Assembly (NCBI GenBank): GCA_945787715.1
Contig: CALZJE010000005.1
Location: 1-64,000, forward strand
Length of the DNA: 64,000 bases
Origin: an uncultured Ectothiorhodospiraceae bacterium
GTDB taxonomy: Bacteria; Pseudomonadota; Gammaproteobacteria; S012-40
Direction: 5' to 3'
Each line of letters starts with the position of its first letter. Within the stretch, counting starts at the first letter, position 1. The notes beneath the pieces are model-generated. The model had not been told where the DNA came from. It saw only the letters and a program-made list of their open reading frames with translations, and made no database searches. A program made the position numbers and the translations under genes. Shown one piece after another: positions 1 to 8,301 of the stretch.

Positions 1-1
1 C

Positions 2-1393
2 CCGCAATTGAAACGCACTATCAACCCTCAAGCGGTTGAAGAGTATTTTGCATTGGGATATGTGGCCGAACCCCGGTCGATTTTCAAAGAAATTCTCAAG
101 CTACCCCCTGCTCATACACTATTGTTGCAAGTGGGAATGAAGAATCTTCCTGCTCCAAAAGAGTATTGGGATTTCCCCTTTCAATCTACTGGCGACTTGT
201 CAGAGAGCCAGGCGATTGAAAAGCTGGTTAAACTTTTCAAGGATACGGTTTCTATTCGTATGATGTCTGAAGTACCCTTGGGTGCTTTCCTGTCCGGCGG
301 GGTTGATTCAAGTAGTGTTGTAGCAATGATGGCGCAATTATCCGAGTCGCCGGTGAATACCTGCTCGATTTCTTTTACTAGCCCCAAGTTTAACGAAGCT
401 GAATTTGCCAAGAAGGTGGCCGATCGTTATCACACCAATCATTTTGTTGAAACGGTTGACCCCGATGATTTTAGTCTGATAGATAAATTAGCCAATATTT
501 ATGACGAACCCTATGCGGACAGCTCTGCTATACCCACCTATCGTGTATGTGAGCTAGCAAAGAAACGTGTAACGGTAGCCTTATCAGGTGATGGAGCTGA
601 TGAATATTTTTCTGGTTACCGGCGTCATCTTTGGCATATGAATGAAGAAAAAATCCGCGGTGTGATGCCTTACTCTATACGAGGCCCATTATTTGGTTTG
701 CTTGGTTCTGTATACCCTAAACTGGATTGGGCGCCTAAATTCCTTCGTGCAAAGACAACATTTCAGGCTATTGCACGTGACAGTGTGGCAGCCTATTTAC
801 ACACGGTCTCCGTATTATCCAATGAGATGCGTAACAAGCTTTTTTCGGAAGACTTTAAACAATCTCTACAGGGATATAACGCTGTTGAAGTATTTCGCTA
901 TCATGCGACTAAAGCGCCATCAAAGCATCCCTTGTCACAAATACAATACCTTGATTTAAAGACTTACCTCGTGGGTGATATCCATACTAAAGTCGACCGC
1001 GCCAGTATGGCAAATTCACTGGAAGTCCGTGCACCTCTGCTTGATCATCAATTGATTGAATGGGTTACTGGTCTTGATCCAAACTTAAAGCTGAATGGAC
1101 AGCAAAGTAAATACATTCTAAAAAAAGCGATGGAGCCTTATTTGCCGCATGACGTGTTGTACCGGAATAAAATGGGATTTTCAGTTCCGCTTGCAGAGTG
1201 GTTCCGTGGCCCACTGAAAGAGAAAGTTAAAGAGTCATTGTTAGGTGAAACCATGAGACAAAGTGGTATTTTTAATATGAAATATATAAACCATTTGGTG
1301 ACTCAACACCAATCTGGCGCTATAGATTATAGCGCCTCAATCTGGGCGTTGCTTATGTATAATGCATTCCAAAGGCAGGTGCTCAATGCATAG
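2..1393 (+). CDS. Asparagine-synthase-type amidotransferase, exosortase A-associated (5' partial)
   Basis: The reading frame is open from base 2, so the true start lies left of the window; the TTG at base 8 is internal. What is visible is the linker and the ATP-dependent synthetase half of an AsnB-family enzyme. The PP-loop SGGVDSSS is about residue 96 counted from that TTG, and the later SGDGADEYFSGY and EVRAPLLDHQ motifs are intact. The glutaminase domain is off the window. The family uses glutamine-derived ammonia to amidate a carboxylate. In exosortase A clusters it probably amidates a sugar acid or a polymer component, but the substrate is unknown. The Daro_2409-type glycosyltransferase follows 90 bases downstream on the same strand, which is the usual order in these loci and supports the family assignment. 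Confidence 0.85.
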   Translation, partial: PQLKRTINPQAVEEYFALGYVAEPRSIFKEILKLPPAHTLLLQVGMKNLPAPKEYWDFPFQSTGDLSESQAIEKLVKLFKDTVSIRMMSEVPLGAFLSGGVDSSSVVAMMAQLSESPVNTCSISFTSPKFNEAEFAKKVADRYHTNHFVETVDPDDFSLIDKLANIYDEPYADSSAIPTYRVCELAKKRVTVALSGDGADEYFSGYRRHLWHMNEEKIRGVMPYSIRGPLFGLLGSVYPKLDWAPKFLRAKTTFQAIARDSVAAYLHTVSVLSNEMRNKLFSEDFKQSLQGYNAVEVFRYHATKAPSKHPLSQIQYLDLKTYLVGDIHTKVDRASMANSLEVRAPLLDHQLIEWVTGLDPNLKLNGQQSKYILKKAMEPYLPHDVLYRNKMGFSVPLAEWFRGPLKEKVKESLLGETMRQSGIFNMKYINHLVTQHQSGAIDYSASIWALLMYNAFQRQVLNA

Positions 1394-1483
1394 AGACTGT
1401 AATATTTCTCATGATGCCCGAAAAAGGCGCGATTTAGTCCTTTTGACTTACCACTTACAGCTTAGAGCCTATAGCTTTACACT

Positions 1484-2698
1484 ATGAAAATCCTCCATAT
1501 CCTTGATCATTCAATACCCTTACACAGCGGCTACACTTTTCGTTCACGATCAATATTGGAACATCAGCATCAATTAGGTTGGGAAACTGATCACATAACC
1601 AGCCCTAAGCATAATTTAGCCATAGAACCAGATGGCAGCGAAGAGATAATTGATGGCTTACATTTTTTTCGCACTCCACCGTCAACGGGTTTGCTAGCAA
1701 AATTGCCAGTTTTCAATCAACTCGCGATTTCAACAGCGCTTGAAAAACGACTTGAAGCAGTCATACCACATGTGAAGCCTGATATCTTACATGCGCATTC
1801 TCCAGCTTTAAATGGCCGTGCCGCAGTGAATATAGGGAAAAAATTTGGTATTCCTGTCGTCTACGAAATTCGAGCATTTTGGGAAGATGCAGCTGTGGAT
1901 CATGGTACGACTACCGAAGGTAGTCTTCGTTATCGTGTGACACGTGCGATGGAAACCAAAGTCATTCAAGAAGCCGATGCGGTTACGACAATTTGTGAAG
2001 GCCTTCGATCTGATATTATCAATCGTGGTATTTCTGAATCAAAAGTGACGGTCATTCCCAATGCAGTGGATATTTCCAAATTCAATCCCAATCCCGAGGT
2101 TGATCCTGTCTTACAGGATCAACTTAGGCTTAAAGGCCACCGTGTGCTTGGATTTATTGGTTCATTCTATGCCTACGAAGGTTTGCCCCTGTTAGTGAAG
2201 GCGCTTCCACTGATTTTGTGTGATTGCGCAGACACAAAGCTATTACTAGTGGGCGGCGGCCCTCAGGAAGCGAAGATAAAGCAACTTGTCAGCGAGTTAA
2301 AACTGGATGACAAGGTAATCTTTACCGGACGCGTGCCTCATGACCAAGTGCAGAAGTATTATGATCTGGTGGACATCTTTGTTTATCCACGTTTATCTAT
2401 GCGTCTGACCGATCTGGTGACTCCACTCAAACCCCTGGAGGCGATGGCCCAGAAGCGCCTGGTGGTGGCATCTGATGTGGGTGGCCACAAGGAGCTAATC
2501 CGTGATGGTGAAACCGGCATGTTATTCATGGCCGATGATGTTAAAGATCTAGCTAAAACAGTTATGAAACTTATGAAGCAACAGGATAGGTGGCCTGCAA
2601 TGCGCGACGCCGGGAGAGTTTATGTGGAAGAAAAACGCAACTGGGCTGTAAGTGTTAGCCGTTACCAAAACGTCTATTCTGCGCTGTTTGGGAAATAA
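1484..2698 (+). CDS. GT4 glycosyltransferase, exosortase A-associated (Daro_2409 family)
   Basis: This 404-residue protein starts MKILHILDHSIPLHSGYTFR, the signature opening of the exosortase A-associated Daro_2409-type glycosyltransferases. It has the two-Rossmann GT-B layout. The acceptor half includes HSPALNGRAA near residue 105. The donor half includes IGSFYAYEGL, LLLVGGGPQ and the late PLKPLEAMAQ nucleotide-sugar site with the E of an EX7E-like pair. It would transfer a sugar from a nucleotide donor to the growing lipid-linked repeat on the cytoplasmic face. It has an ATG start with no convincing Shine-Dalgarno. It lies between the amidotransferase and a decayed glycosyltransferase start, probably in one transcription unit with the former. 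Confidence 0.88.
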   Translation: MKILHILDHSIPLHSGYTFRSRSILEHQHQLGWETDHITSPKHNLAIEPDGSEEIIDGLHFFRTPPSTGLLAKLPVFNQLAISTALEKRLEAVIPHVKPDILHAHSPALNGRAAVNIGKKFGIPVVYEIRAFWEDAAVDHGTTTEGSLRYRVTRAMETKVIQEADAVTTICEGLRSDIINRGISESKVTVIPNAVDISKFNPNPEVDPVLQDQLRLKGHRVLGFIGSFYAYEGLPLLVKALPLILCDCADTKLLLVGGGPQEAKIKQLVSELKLDDKVIFTGRVPHDQVQKYYDLVDIFVYPRLSMRLTDLVTPLKPLEAMAQKRLVVASDVGGHKELIRDGETGMLFMADDVKDLAKTVMKLMKQQDRWPAMRDAGRVYVEEKRNWAVSVSRYQNVYSALFGK

Positions 2699-2709
2699 GG
2701 TTAGTTACA

Positions 2710-2860
2710 ATGTTAGGAGTGAGCCACATATTGTTGTATTTTTCACTTTATTTCCGTATCCCAACCAACCTAACGCTGGTGTGTTTATTCCTGAACGTAC
2801 GTCGTGTGTCACTCAATCAAGCATTAAACAATGCACTCACAACGGAATACAATTAAGGTA
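2710..2860 (+). pseudogene. Decayed N-terminus of a second exosortase-type glycosyltransferase
   Basis: From base 2727 one frame reads HIVVFFTLFPYPNQPNAGVF and then IPER. This is close to the opening of another GT4 family typical of exosortase loci, which starts with a few hydrophobic residues, then LFP-x-x-x-QPN-x-G-[VI]-F and a charged helix. The likely ATG at 2710 is in a different frame (its product runs into ILLYFS), so a frameshift separates start and motif. The homology fades after about 30 codons and the frame stops at 2861. No RBS-supported full gene follows; the next gene starts at 2951. I read it as the stump of a deleted glycosyltransferase. The alternative is chance similarity, which seems unlikely given the exact position in the locus. 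Confidence 0.55.
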
Positions 2861-2950
2861 ACTAAGCTTGCAGGAGCAAATAGTTAGGGCCTGCAGATTA
2901 CAAACAGTTATGCTACATTTACGAAAATGGTTAACTAGGTAAGAATTAGA

Positions 2951-4303
2951 ATGTCGATTTATACTCAGATAGTGTCCAATGTACTGTTTCCATTACATGA
3001 GAAGCTGAAACGACATGATACTGTCCGTGTAAAGCAATCCTTGGAGAAAACCCAGTGGCTGTCGAGTAAAAAAATTGAGAAATTGCAGATTGAACGGCTA
3101 CGTGAATTATTGATAAATGCTGGGAAGTATGTTCCTTACTATCGGGTTCTTTTTGAAAAGATACATTTTAACCCTACATCCATCAACAGTACTACTGATT
3201 TGCAAAAATTACCGTTCCTATCGAAAACAATCATTCGTGAGAACCTCGAGTCGCTAAAGTCAGAGCGAGCAATTGGCTTGACACGATTTAATACAGGCGG
3301 CTCAAGCGGGCAACCATTGATCTTTTTTATCGGTAAGGAACGTGTTAGTCACGATGTCGCTGCGAAATGGCGCGCGACTAGATGGTGGGATGTGGATATC
3401 GGTGATAAAGAAATTGTAGTCTGGGGCTCGCCGATTGAATTAGGAGCACAAGATAGAATTCGTTTGCTAAGAGACAAGTTTATTCGCACCAAATTGATAC
3501 CGGCATTTGAAATGTCCGAAAAGAATTTGGATCGGTTTATCGGGGAAATTAAAAATTTCAAGCCTACCATGTTATTTGGTTACCCTTCGTCTTTATCACT
3601 TATTGCGAACCATGCGGAAAAGACCAAGCAGAATATGAACACTATCGGTATCAAGGTGGTGTTTGTTACTTCTGAACGCTTGTATGATCATCAGCGCAAT
3701 ATGATAGAGCGTGTGTTTGGGTGTTCGGTTGCAAATGGTTATGGAGGTCGTGATGCGGGTTTTATTGCTCATCAATGTCCCTCGGGCGGTATGCACATTA
3801 CCGCTGAAGATATTATTGTTGAAATAGTCGATACAGCAGGTAATGTGTTGCCAGCAGGTCAAGTAGGCGAGATAGTTGTAACGCATTTATCAACAAAAGA
3901 TTTCCCTTTTGTGCGCTATAAAACGGGAGATGTCGCTGTGCTTGACGATCGGCTATGTAGTTGCGGTCGGGGGTTACCAATGCTAAAAGAAATTCAGGGT
4001 CGTACGACGGATTTTGTTGTCGCGACTGATGGCACCGTATTGCATGGTCTCTCGCTGATTTATATATTGCGTGATATACCAGGTATAGAAAATTTCAAGA
4101 TCATTCAGGAAAGTTTAGATCATACGCGAGTGCTGTTGGCTACTAATGCGAACTTCGATGAGTCCTCTATAGATACTATTAGGCGTGGTATTCAAAGCCG
4201 GCTCGGACAATTGGTCAAAGTGGACATAGAGCGTGTGAACGAAGTTGAACGGGAAGCTTCAGGTAAATATAGATACATTGTGAGTCATGTAAACCCAGCT
4301 TAG
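2951..4303 (+). CDS. Phenylacetate-CoA ligase-like / CapK-family adenylate-forming protein
   Basis: This 450-residue protein belongs to the PaaK/CapK branch of the adenylate-forming superfamily. The P-loop-like NTGGSSGQPLIF is at about residue 116-127. YGGRDAG near 262 corresponds to the acid-binding Y-G-x-x-E region but has RD where many members have TE. The adenylate-binding RYKTGDVAVL is near 325, followed by a four-Cys-type patch (CSCGRG) and a C-terminal lid. In polysaccharide clusters such proteins are thought to activate a carboxylate or to support polymer modification; the exact substrate is unknown. It starts 90 bases after the decayed glycosyltransferase stump and ends just before an inverted repeat shared with the convergent amidotransferase gene. 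Confidence 0.82.
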   Translation: MSIYTQIVSNVLFPLHEKLKRHDTVRVKQSLEKTQWLSSKKIEKLQIERLRELLINAGKYVPYYRVLFEKIHFNPTSINSTTDLQKLPFLSKTIIRENLESLKSERAIGLTRFNTGGSSGQPLIFFIGKERVSHDVAAKWRATRWWDVDIGDKEIVVWGSPIELGAQDRIRLLRDKFIRTKLIPAFEMSEKNLDRFIGEIKNFKPTMLFGYPSSLSLIANHAEKTKQNMNTIGIKVVFVTSERLYDHQRNMIERVFGCSVANGYGGRDAGFIAHQCPSGGMHITAEDIIVEIVDTAGNVLPAGQVGEIVVTHLSTKDFPFVRYKTGDVAVLDDRLCSCGRGLPMLKEIQGRTTDFVVATDGTVLHGLSLIYILRDIPGIENFKIIQESLDHTRVLLATNANFDESSIDTIRRGIQSRLGQLVKVDIERVNEVEREASGKYRYIVSHVNPA

Positions 4304-4399
4304 TGTACACCCTAACGTTGTAAAAAATATGTGTGAAAACGCTACTATGCTAGCTCTAAAAGCTTTTTAATCCGACATTTTTTGCAACGTTAGGGTACA
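4304..4399. repeat. Long inverted repeat between convergent genes
   Basis: Bases 4304-4328 (TGTACACCCTAACGTTG followed by an A-rich tail) and 4377-4399 (a T-rich run, then CAACGTTAGGGTACA) are inverted copies. Apart from one AC insertion and one mismatch the arms match, enclosing about 48 bases. It starts immediately after the stop codon of the rightward CapK-like gene and ends next to the stop of the leftward amidotransferase gene. It could serve as a bidirectional terminator, because each arm carries the A/T tract in the correct orientation. It could equally be a tiny inverted-repeat insertion. I did not see another copy in the window. Confidence 0.6.
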
Positions 4400-4400
4400 G

Positions 4401-6206
4401 TTAATGTTTATGTGCGATTAGCCATTGCTCTAACATCATTAACACCCATATCATTACACCATAATAAGCCGCATGTTCATTTTTATGTTGTTCCAGCAAA
4501 TTATCTAGATAGGGTGCTTTAACTATTTCACGTTTTTGGAGTGACTTAAGGCTATCGTATGCAAGGTCCTGTAAGGGTTGGTATTCTTTCATCCACACAC
4601 CAAATGGTAATCCAAAGCCTTGTTTGGATTTAGTTAATGTTTCTGAAGGTAAAAAACCTTTCAACGCTTCTTTATAAAAAAAACGTAATTTGAAGTCTTT
4701 TATCTTCAAATTTGAGGGTAGATGAGCCGAGAACTCAACTAGTTCTTGATCCAGCATTGGATATCGAACCTGAATACCTGCAGTTTCACACATGCGGTTA
4801 ACTTTTCTTAAATCATTATCAGCAAGGGTGGTTTTTAGGTCCAAATGCAACATCTTGTTTAGGGTTGAGTTTGACTGAGTGCGGTTATACACGTCCCGAA
4901 TATTCTCTAAGGGGTGCCCTCGATTTATTCTTTCTAAGAATGTTGGCGTAAACATTTCGTCCAGGGGAATTCTATGTAAGAAATTGTAGCTTTCCATTCT
5001 ATCTGGCATTGGTTGACGCGCCTGATCAATATAGCTTTTTACTTTATTTAAAAGTTTAATGGGGCTTGTGTCAGGATATATTCGCATGAAAGGTTCAAGA
5101 AGAAGCGTTCTTAAAGGATGTGGAATTTTTTGATACATATCCAACTTAAGCTGATGTGCATATCTCGCATTGCCGGCAAATAATTCGTCACCACCATCGC
5201 CAGCAAGCAAAACGTCTTGCCCATCGGAAGCTGCTAATTTAGCGCAATAATATGTTGGCACTGCTGACGCATTGCCGAACGGTTCATCGTATGCTCGAGC
5301 GATTATTGGAATGGCGTCCACCACATCCTGTGGGGTAACGTAATATTCATTCGGAATGGCATGATAGTGTTTTGCAGAGATACGTGCATATTCCATTTCG
5401 TCATATCCCTCTGCTTCGAAGCCAATTGAATATGTACGAACAGTTTGTTCATTGAGTTTTGCTAACATACCAACAACTGTTGTGCTATCAGTACCACCAC
5501 TTAGAAAAGCGCCAGGTTTTTTCATCCCCATTGCTTTTCTTACAGACTCCTTTAGCAGGCTTAGACACTCGTTTTGAAGCTGAGGAAAGGATGATTTTGA
5601 TTCGGTATAATCAGCTCGCCAATAAAATTCACGTATAATATTTCCGTTTTTGTATATGATTTTCTCTGCGGGAAGCAATTTCTGCTGCTTCTGGTAGATA
5701 GACAGTGGCGCAGGAACGCAGTGAAAATAAAGGTAGTCAAATATTGCCTGTTCTGATAGATCGCGTGACATGGTTGGGTGTGAGGCTAGAGAATCTGCCT
5801 GAGAGGAAAATATAAAAGTTCCATCATTGACTCCAAAATACAAGGGCTCAATTCCTATTCTATCAATCGCTATGAGTGCAGAATTATCTCTGGAGTCTAG
5901 AATTGCAATTGAGAATGTACCTTTTAAATCTTCTAATATTTTGTCACCAACTTTTATATAATCATGTGCTAATGTAGATGCATTGTGCTTGGATACTGGT
6001 TGCCCCAAATAGTCAGGATGTCCACTGATAGCAACAAGTATTTGATCAGTAGAAGCAATTATTTCATCTCCGGCCTGACCTATGTGGCAACTATTGACGG
6101 ATATTTTACTATGATCGGAAGATATACTACTTCCCATTTGATTAAGGACTATTGTGGGGTCAAAATTAACACTATTGTTGCATAACCACCCAAATATTCC
6201 ACGCAT
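4401..6206 (-). CDS. AsnB-family amidotransferase with Cys2 replaced by Arg
   Basis: The full-length 601-residue asparagine-synthase homologue has an N-terminal Ntn-glutaminase fold (about 1-190) and a C-terminal synthetase domain with PP-loop SGGTDSTT at 236-243, AGDGGDELFAGN and RYPMLDQELVEF. The protein begins MRGIFG rather than MCGIFG. The codon for residue 2 is CGT where TGT would give the catalytic cysteine, so glutamine hydrolysis should be lost while ATP-dependent amidation could persist with free ammonia. Other glutaminase positions have also drifted (IGIEPLYFG instead of the usual RxGxKPLYY-like run). The gene is convergent with the CapK-like gene and faces away from the Wzy-like gene, with an 835-base spacer behind its start. 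An Arg2-containing start from a pseudogenising mutation or sequencing error is the alternative. Confidence 0.85.
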   Translation of the reverse strand: MRGIFGWLCNNSVNFDPTIVLNQMGSSISSDHSKISVNSCHIGQAGDEIIASTDQILVAISGHPDYLGQPVSKHNASTLAHDYIKVGDKILEDLKGTFSIAILDSRDNSALIAIDRIGIEPLYFGVNDGTFIFSSQADSLASHPTMSRDLSEQAIFDYLYFHCVPAPLSIYQKQQKLLPAEKIIYKNGNIIREFYWRADYTESKSSFPQLQNECLSLLKESVRKAMGMKKPGAFLSGGTDSTTVVGMLAKLNEQTVRTYSIGFEAEGYDEMEYARISAKHYHAIPNEYYVTPQDVVDAIPIIARAYDEPFGNASAVPTYYCAKLAASDGQDVLLAGDGGDELFAGNARYAHQLKLDMYQKIPHPLRTLLLEPFMRIYPDTSPIKLLNKVKSYIDQARQPMPDRMESYNFLHRIPLDEMFTPTFLERINRGHPLENIRDVYNRTQSNSTLNKMLHLDLKTTLADNDLRKVNRMCETAGIQVRYPMLDQELVEFSAHLPSNLKIKDFKLRFFYKEALKGFLPSETLTKSKQGFGLPFGVWMKEYQPLQDLAYDSLKSLQKREIVKAPYLDNLLEQHKNEHAAYYGVMIWVLMMLEQWLIAHKH

Positions 6207-6423
6207 ACTAATTATTCCTTAAGTCTTAATTTTCGTGTCAAATTCTACTTGGTGAATCAAGTAATAGCTATATGAATTATGGATATGGCTGCGTATTTTC
6301 ATAAAATCAGGGATATAATTTTTCGATACTCTGTATCTTTTAGCCTTAGCCTCCTAGTGAACTCGACACAAACTGATGTTTCTTTAAAGCCTAGGTTTAC
6401 ATATTTAAGCGTAACAGTTTATG

Positions 6424-6590
6424 CTAGCCCGCATTTCTCACCAGATTCACGGATGATTGCTTGCTCCTTGAATCCATAAGAGATTTTCTTCAGTTGGAAA
6501 TACAACCAGTATTCCACGCCTTCAGAAATTCTCTTGTGAATCCAATGCAGTGCGCAATCATTACGCGACCTGGTGAGAAATGCGGGCTAG
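6424..6590. mobile_element. 167-bp inverted-repeat element (MITE-like), copy 1
   Basis: It is bounded by 21-bp perfect terminal inverted repeats: 6424-6444, beginning CTAGCCCGCATTTCTCACC, and 6570-6590, its exact reverse complement. A second copy of identical length lies at 29038-29204, with only about ten differences by eye. There is no transposase inside. On the minus strand both copies keep an open frame of about 45 codons containing HKRISEGV and YWLYFQL, running through the terminal repeat, possibly a remnant of a parent transposase. No clear target duplication is visible beyond the CTAG at each tip. I class it as a non-autonomous element mobilised in trans. Confidence 0.85.
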
Positions 6591-7041
6591 AAAGCTTAGG
6601 ATTTTAAACACAGAAGCGAATGTTTTATGGTGGCCATGGTGTTGCGGCCTAAAGCTAAACTTCAATATGTCGCATTTATTGGTTAAATCCGCGAAGTGAT
6701 GTATTGGTACTTTTTTATAACTATTTGCTTTTGCAGTACAATTTTGTTTATAAAGTCCTAAGTTATACTAAACTTTAATAGTATTATGGTCGATATTTTT
6801 TAAAAATGTTTTATGTATATCAGATATACTACAAAGATTTTGAAATTAGCAAGTTTAAGATTCGAACTACAACAATTTAATCTAAATTCTCCGCCCGCTT
6901 ACGGCGGACGCAATCCCGATGGGATTTCCAAACGGGTGCATACCCCGTTGATGATATAAAATTGAGTTTGAAATAATTAACGACTCTGTGGTTGAGCAGA
7001 GAAGTCTATCTGAGTAGTAATTTTTAATGAGATTATAGATT
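6591..7041. other. Spacer before the Wzy-like gene
   Basis: Between the inverted-repeat element and the GTG start at 7042 there is no gene that I can support. The sequence is very AT-rich except for a GC-rich run of three hairpins at 6890-6949, listed separately. The stretch 6207-6423 on the other side of the element, behind the amidotransferase start, also shows no gene; a short open frame there matches nothing that I recognise. The promoter for the rightward Wzy-like gene must lie somewhere here, but I cannot place it with confidence. Confidence 0.5.
6890..6949. other. Three consecutive GC-rich hairpins
   Basis: In an AT-rich spacer, three 6-bp stems follow each other directly: TCCGCC (6890-6895) with GGCGGA (6903-6908); AATCCC (6912-6917) with GGGATT (6921-6926); AACGGG (6931-6936) with CCCGTT (6944-6949). 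They sit about 90 bases upstream of the GTG start of the Wzy-like gene. They could form a structured leader RNA or be a REP-like intergenic repeat. I do not recognise a known riboswitch, and there is no T-run to make them a terminator. Confidence 0.55.
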
Positions 7042-8280
7042 GTGCGAGACTTTTTTGTTTTACTTTTCCTCGTAAGTGCAATTGGATTTACCTTTTGGCG
7101 TCCATGGTTAGGTGTCCTTTTCCTTGCCGTTTTTAGTTATATGAATCCTCATGCTTATGCTTGGGGAATGATGGTCAATTTTCCAGTCTATCAGCTTTTG
7201 TTTATTTGTTTTGTCATTGCGTTCTTCATGACAAAAGATAAACAGCCATTACCAAAGGATTGGCGAATTCCCGTGTTTTTTACACTTTGGGGATACTTTG
7301 TTTTCACCACGTTGATAGCGGTAGTTCCCGATGCAGCTTGGCCTAAACTTATTGAAGTCAGTAAAATATTTTTGCCCTTTATATTTCTTTTATATCTCAT
7401 TAATACACGAGAAAAACTATATTACCTAATATTGACCATTGCAGTTTCCATAGGGTTTATCGCAGCTAAAGGAGGATTATTTGCTATTGCTTCAGGTTTT
7501 TCACATCGTGTTTATGGCCCCCCAAAAACACAGTTTAATGGAAATAACGAGTTCGCTATAGCAACGCTAATTGCTATTCCTTTGTTGTTATTATGTATGC
7601 GCGAAACTAAATCGCGAGCGTTAAAATATATGCTTATGTCATGGATTCCATTGTGTTTGGCGGCCGCTATTTCTTCCTGGTCTAGGGGGGCTTTGTTGGC
7701 ACTAACCGCAACTGGCCTGGTGCTCTTGTGGCATTCAAAACACAAGCTTGTAATAATTCCAATATTGGTAGTAATTGGTGTGGCAGCTATTCCTAATCTA
7801 CCTGAAGAATGGTTTGCAAGAATGCAAACAATTGAAACATATGAAGAGGACGAATCCGCACTAGGTCGATTAGAGGTATGGCGAGATGGTATAGCCTATG
7901 CTTTTAGCCATCCTTTTACCGGCGCGGGATTTCAGGGTTGGCTTTGGGTCTCGCAACGTGATTGGCATAGCTCTTACGTAGAGATTCTCGCTGAACATGG
8001 GTTTATTGCATTTGCGATGTGGGCATCATTGCTTTTTGGCTCAATGATAAGTCTTACACGTTTGATGATAAAAACAAAAAATGATGAATCTCTTGTCTGG
8101 GTAAAAAACTGGGCTTCTATGCTTCGGGCATCATTTGTTGCTTATGCAGTGGGTACTGCATTTTTAGGGCTTTCTTATTGGGATATTCTATACCATTTGG
8201 TTTTTATCTCAGTACTTTTACGAAAGTTTGCATTAGATGAAATAAATAATAAGCAAGATTCTTTTTCAAATGCGAGATAA
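7042..8280 (+). CDS. Wzy/O-antigen-ligase-like protein, exosortase A-associated
   Basis: This 412-residue integral membrane protein has about ten to eleven hydrophobic segments. Its opening RDFFVLLFLV...FWRPWLGVLFLAVFSYMNPH matches the exosortase A-associated putative O-glycosylation ligase family, whose members are about this length. The Wzy/WaaL-type features are a long periplasmic loop after residue 250 (ARMQTIETYEEDESALGRLEVWRDG) and the HPFTGAGFQGWLW segment, where family members carry a conserved GxGxG-like run. It probably polymerises or ligates polysaccharide repeats in the periplasm. The start is GTG at 7042; no ATG is available nearby. It is convergent with the sulfotransferase gene, with a 21-base gap between the two stops. 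Confidence 0.88.
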   Translation: MRDFFVLLFLVSAIGFTFWRPWLGVLFLAVFSYMNPHAYAWGMMVNFPVYQLLFICFVIAFFMTKDKQPLPKDWRIPVFFTLWGYFVFTTLIAVVPDAAWPKLIEVSKIFLPFIFLLYLINTREKLYYLILTIAVSIGFIAAKGGLFAIASGFSHRVYGPPKTQFNGNNEFAIATLIAIPLLLLCMRETKSRALKYMLMSWIPLCLAAAISSWSRGALLALTATGLVLLWHSKHKLVIIPILVVIGVAAIPNLPEEWFARMQTIETYEEDESALGRLEVWRDGIAYAFSHPFTGAGFQGWLWVSQRDWHSSYVEILAEHGFIAFAMWASLLFGSMISLTRLMIKTKNDESLVWVKNWASMLRASFVAYAVGTAFLGLSYWDILYHLVFISVLLRKFALDEINNKQDSFSNAR

Positions 8281-8301
8281 AGTATGTAGATTAGTTACGC
8301 T

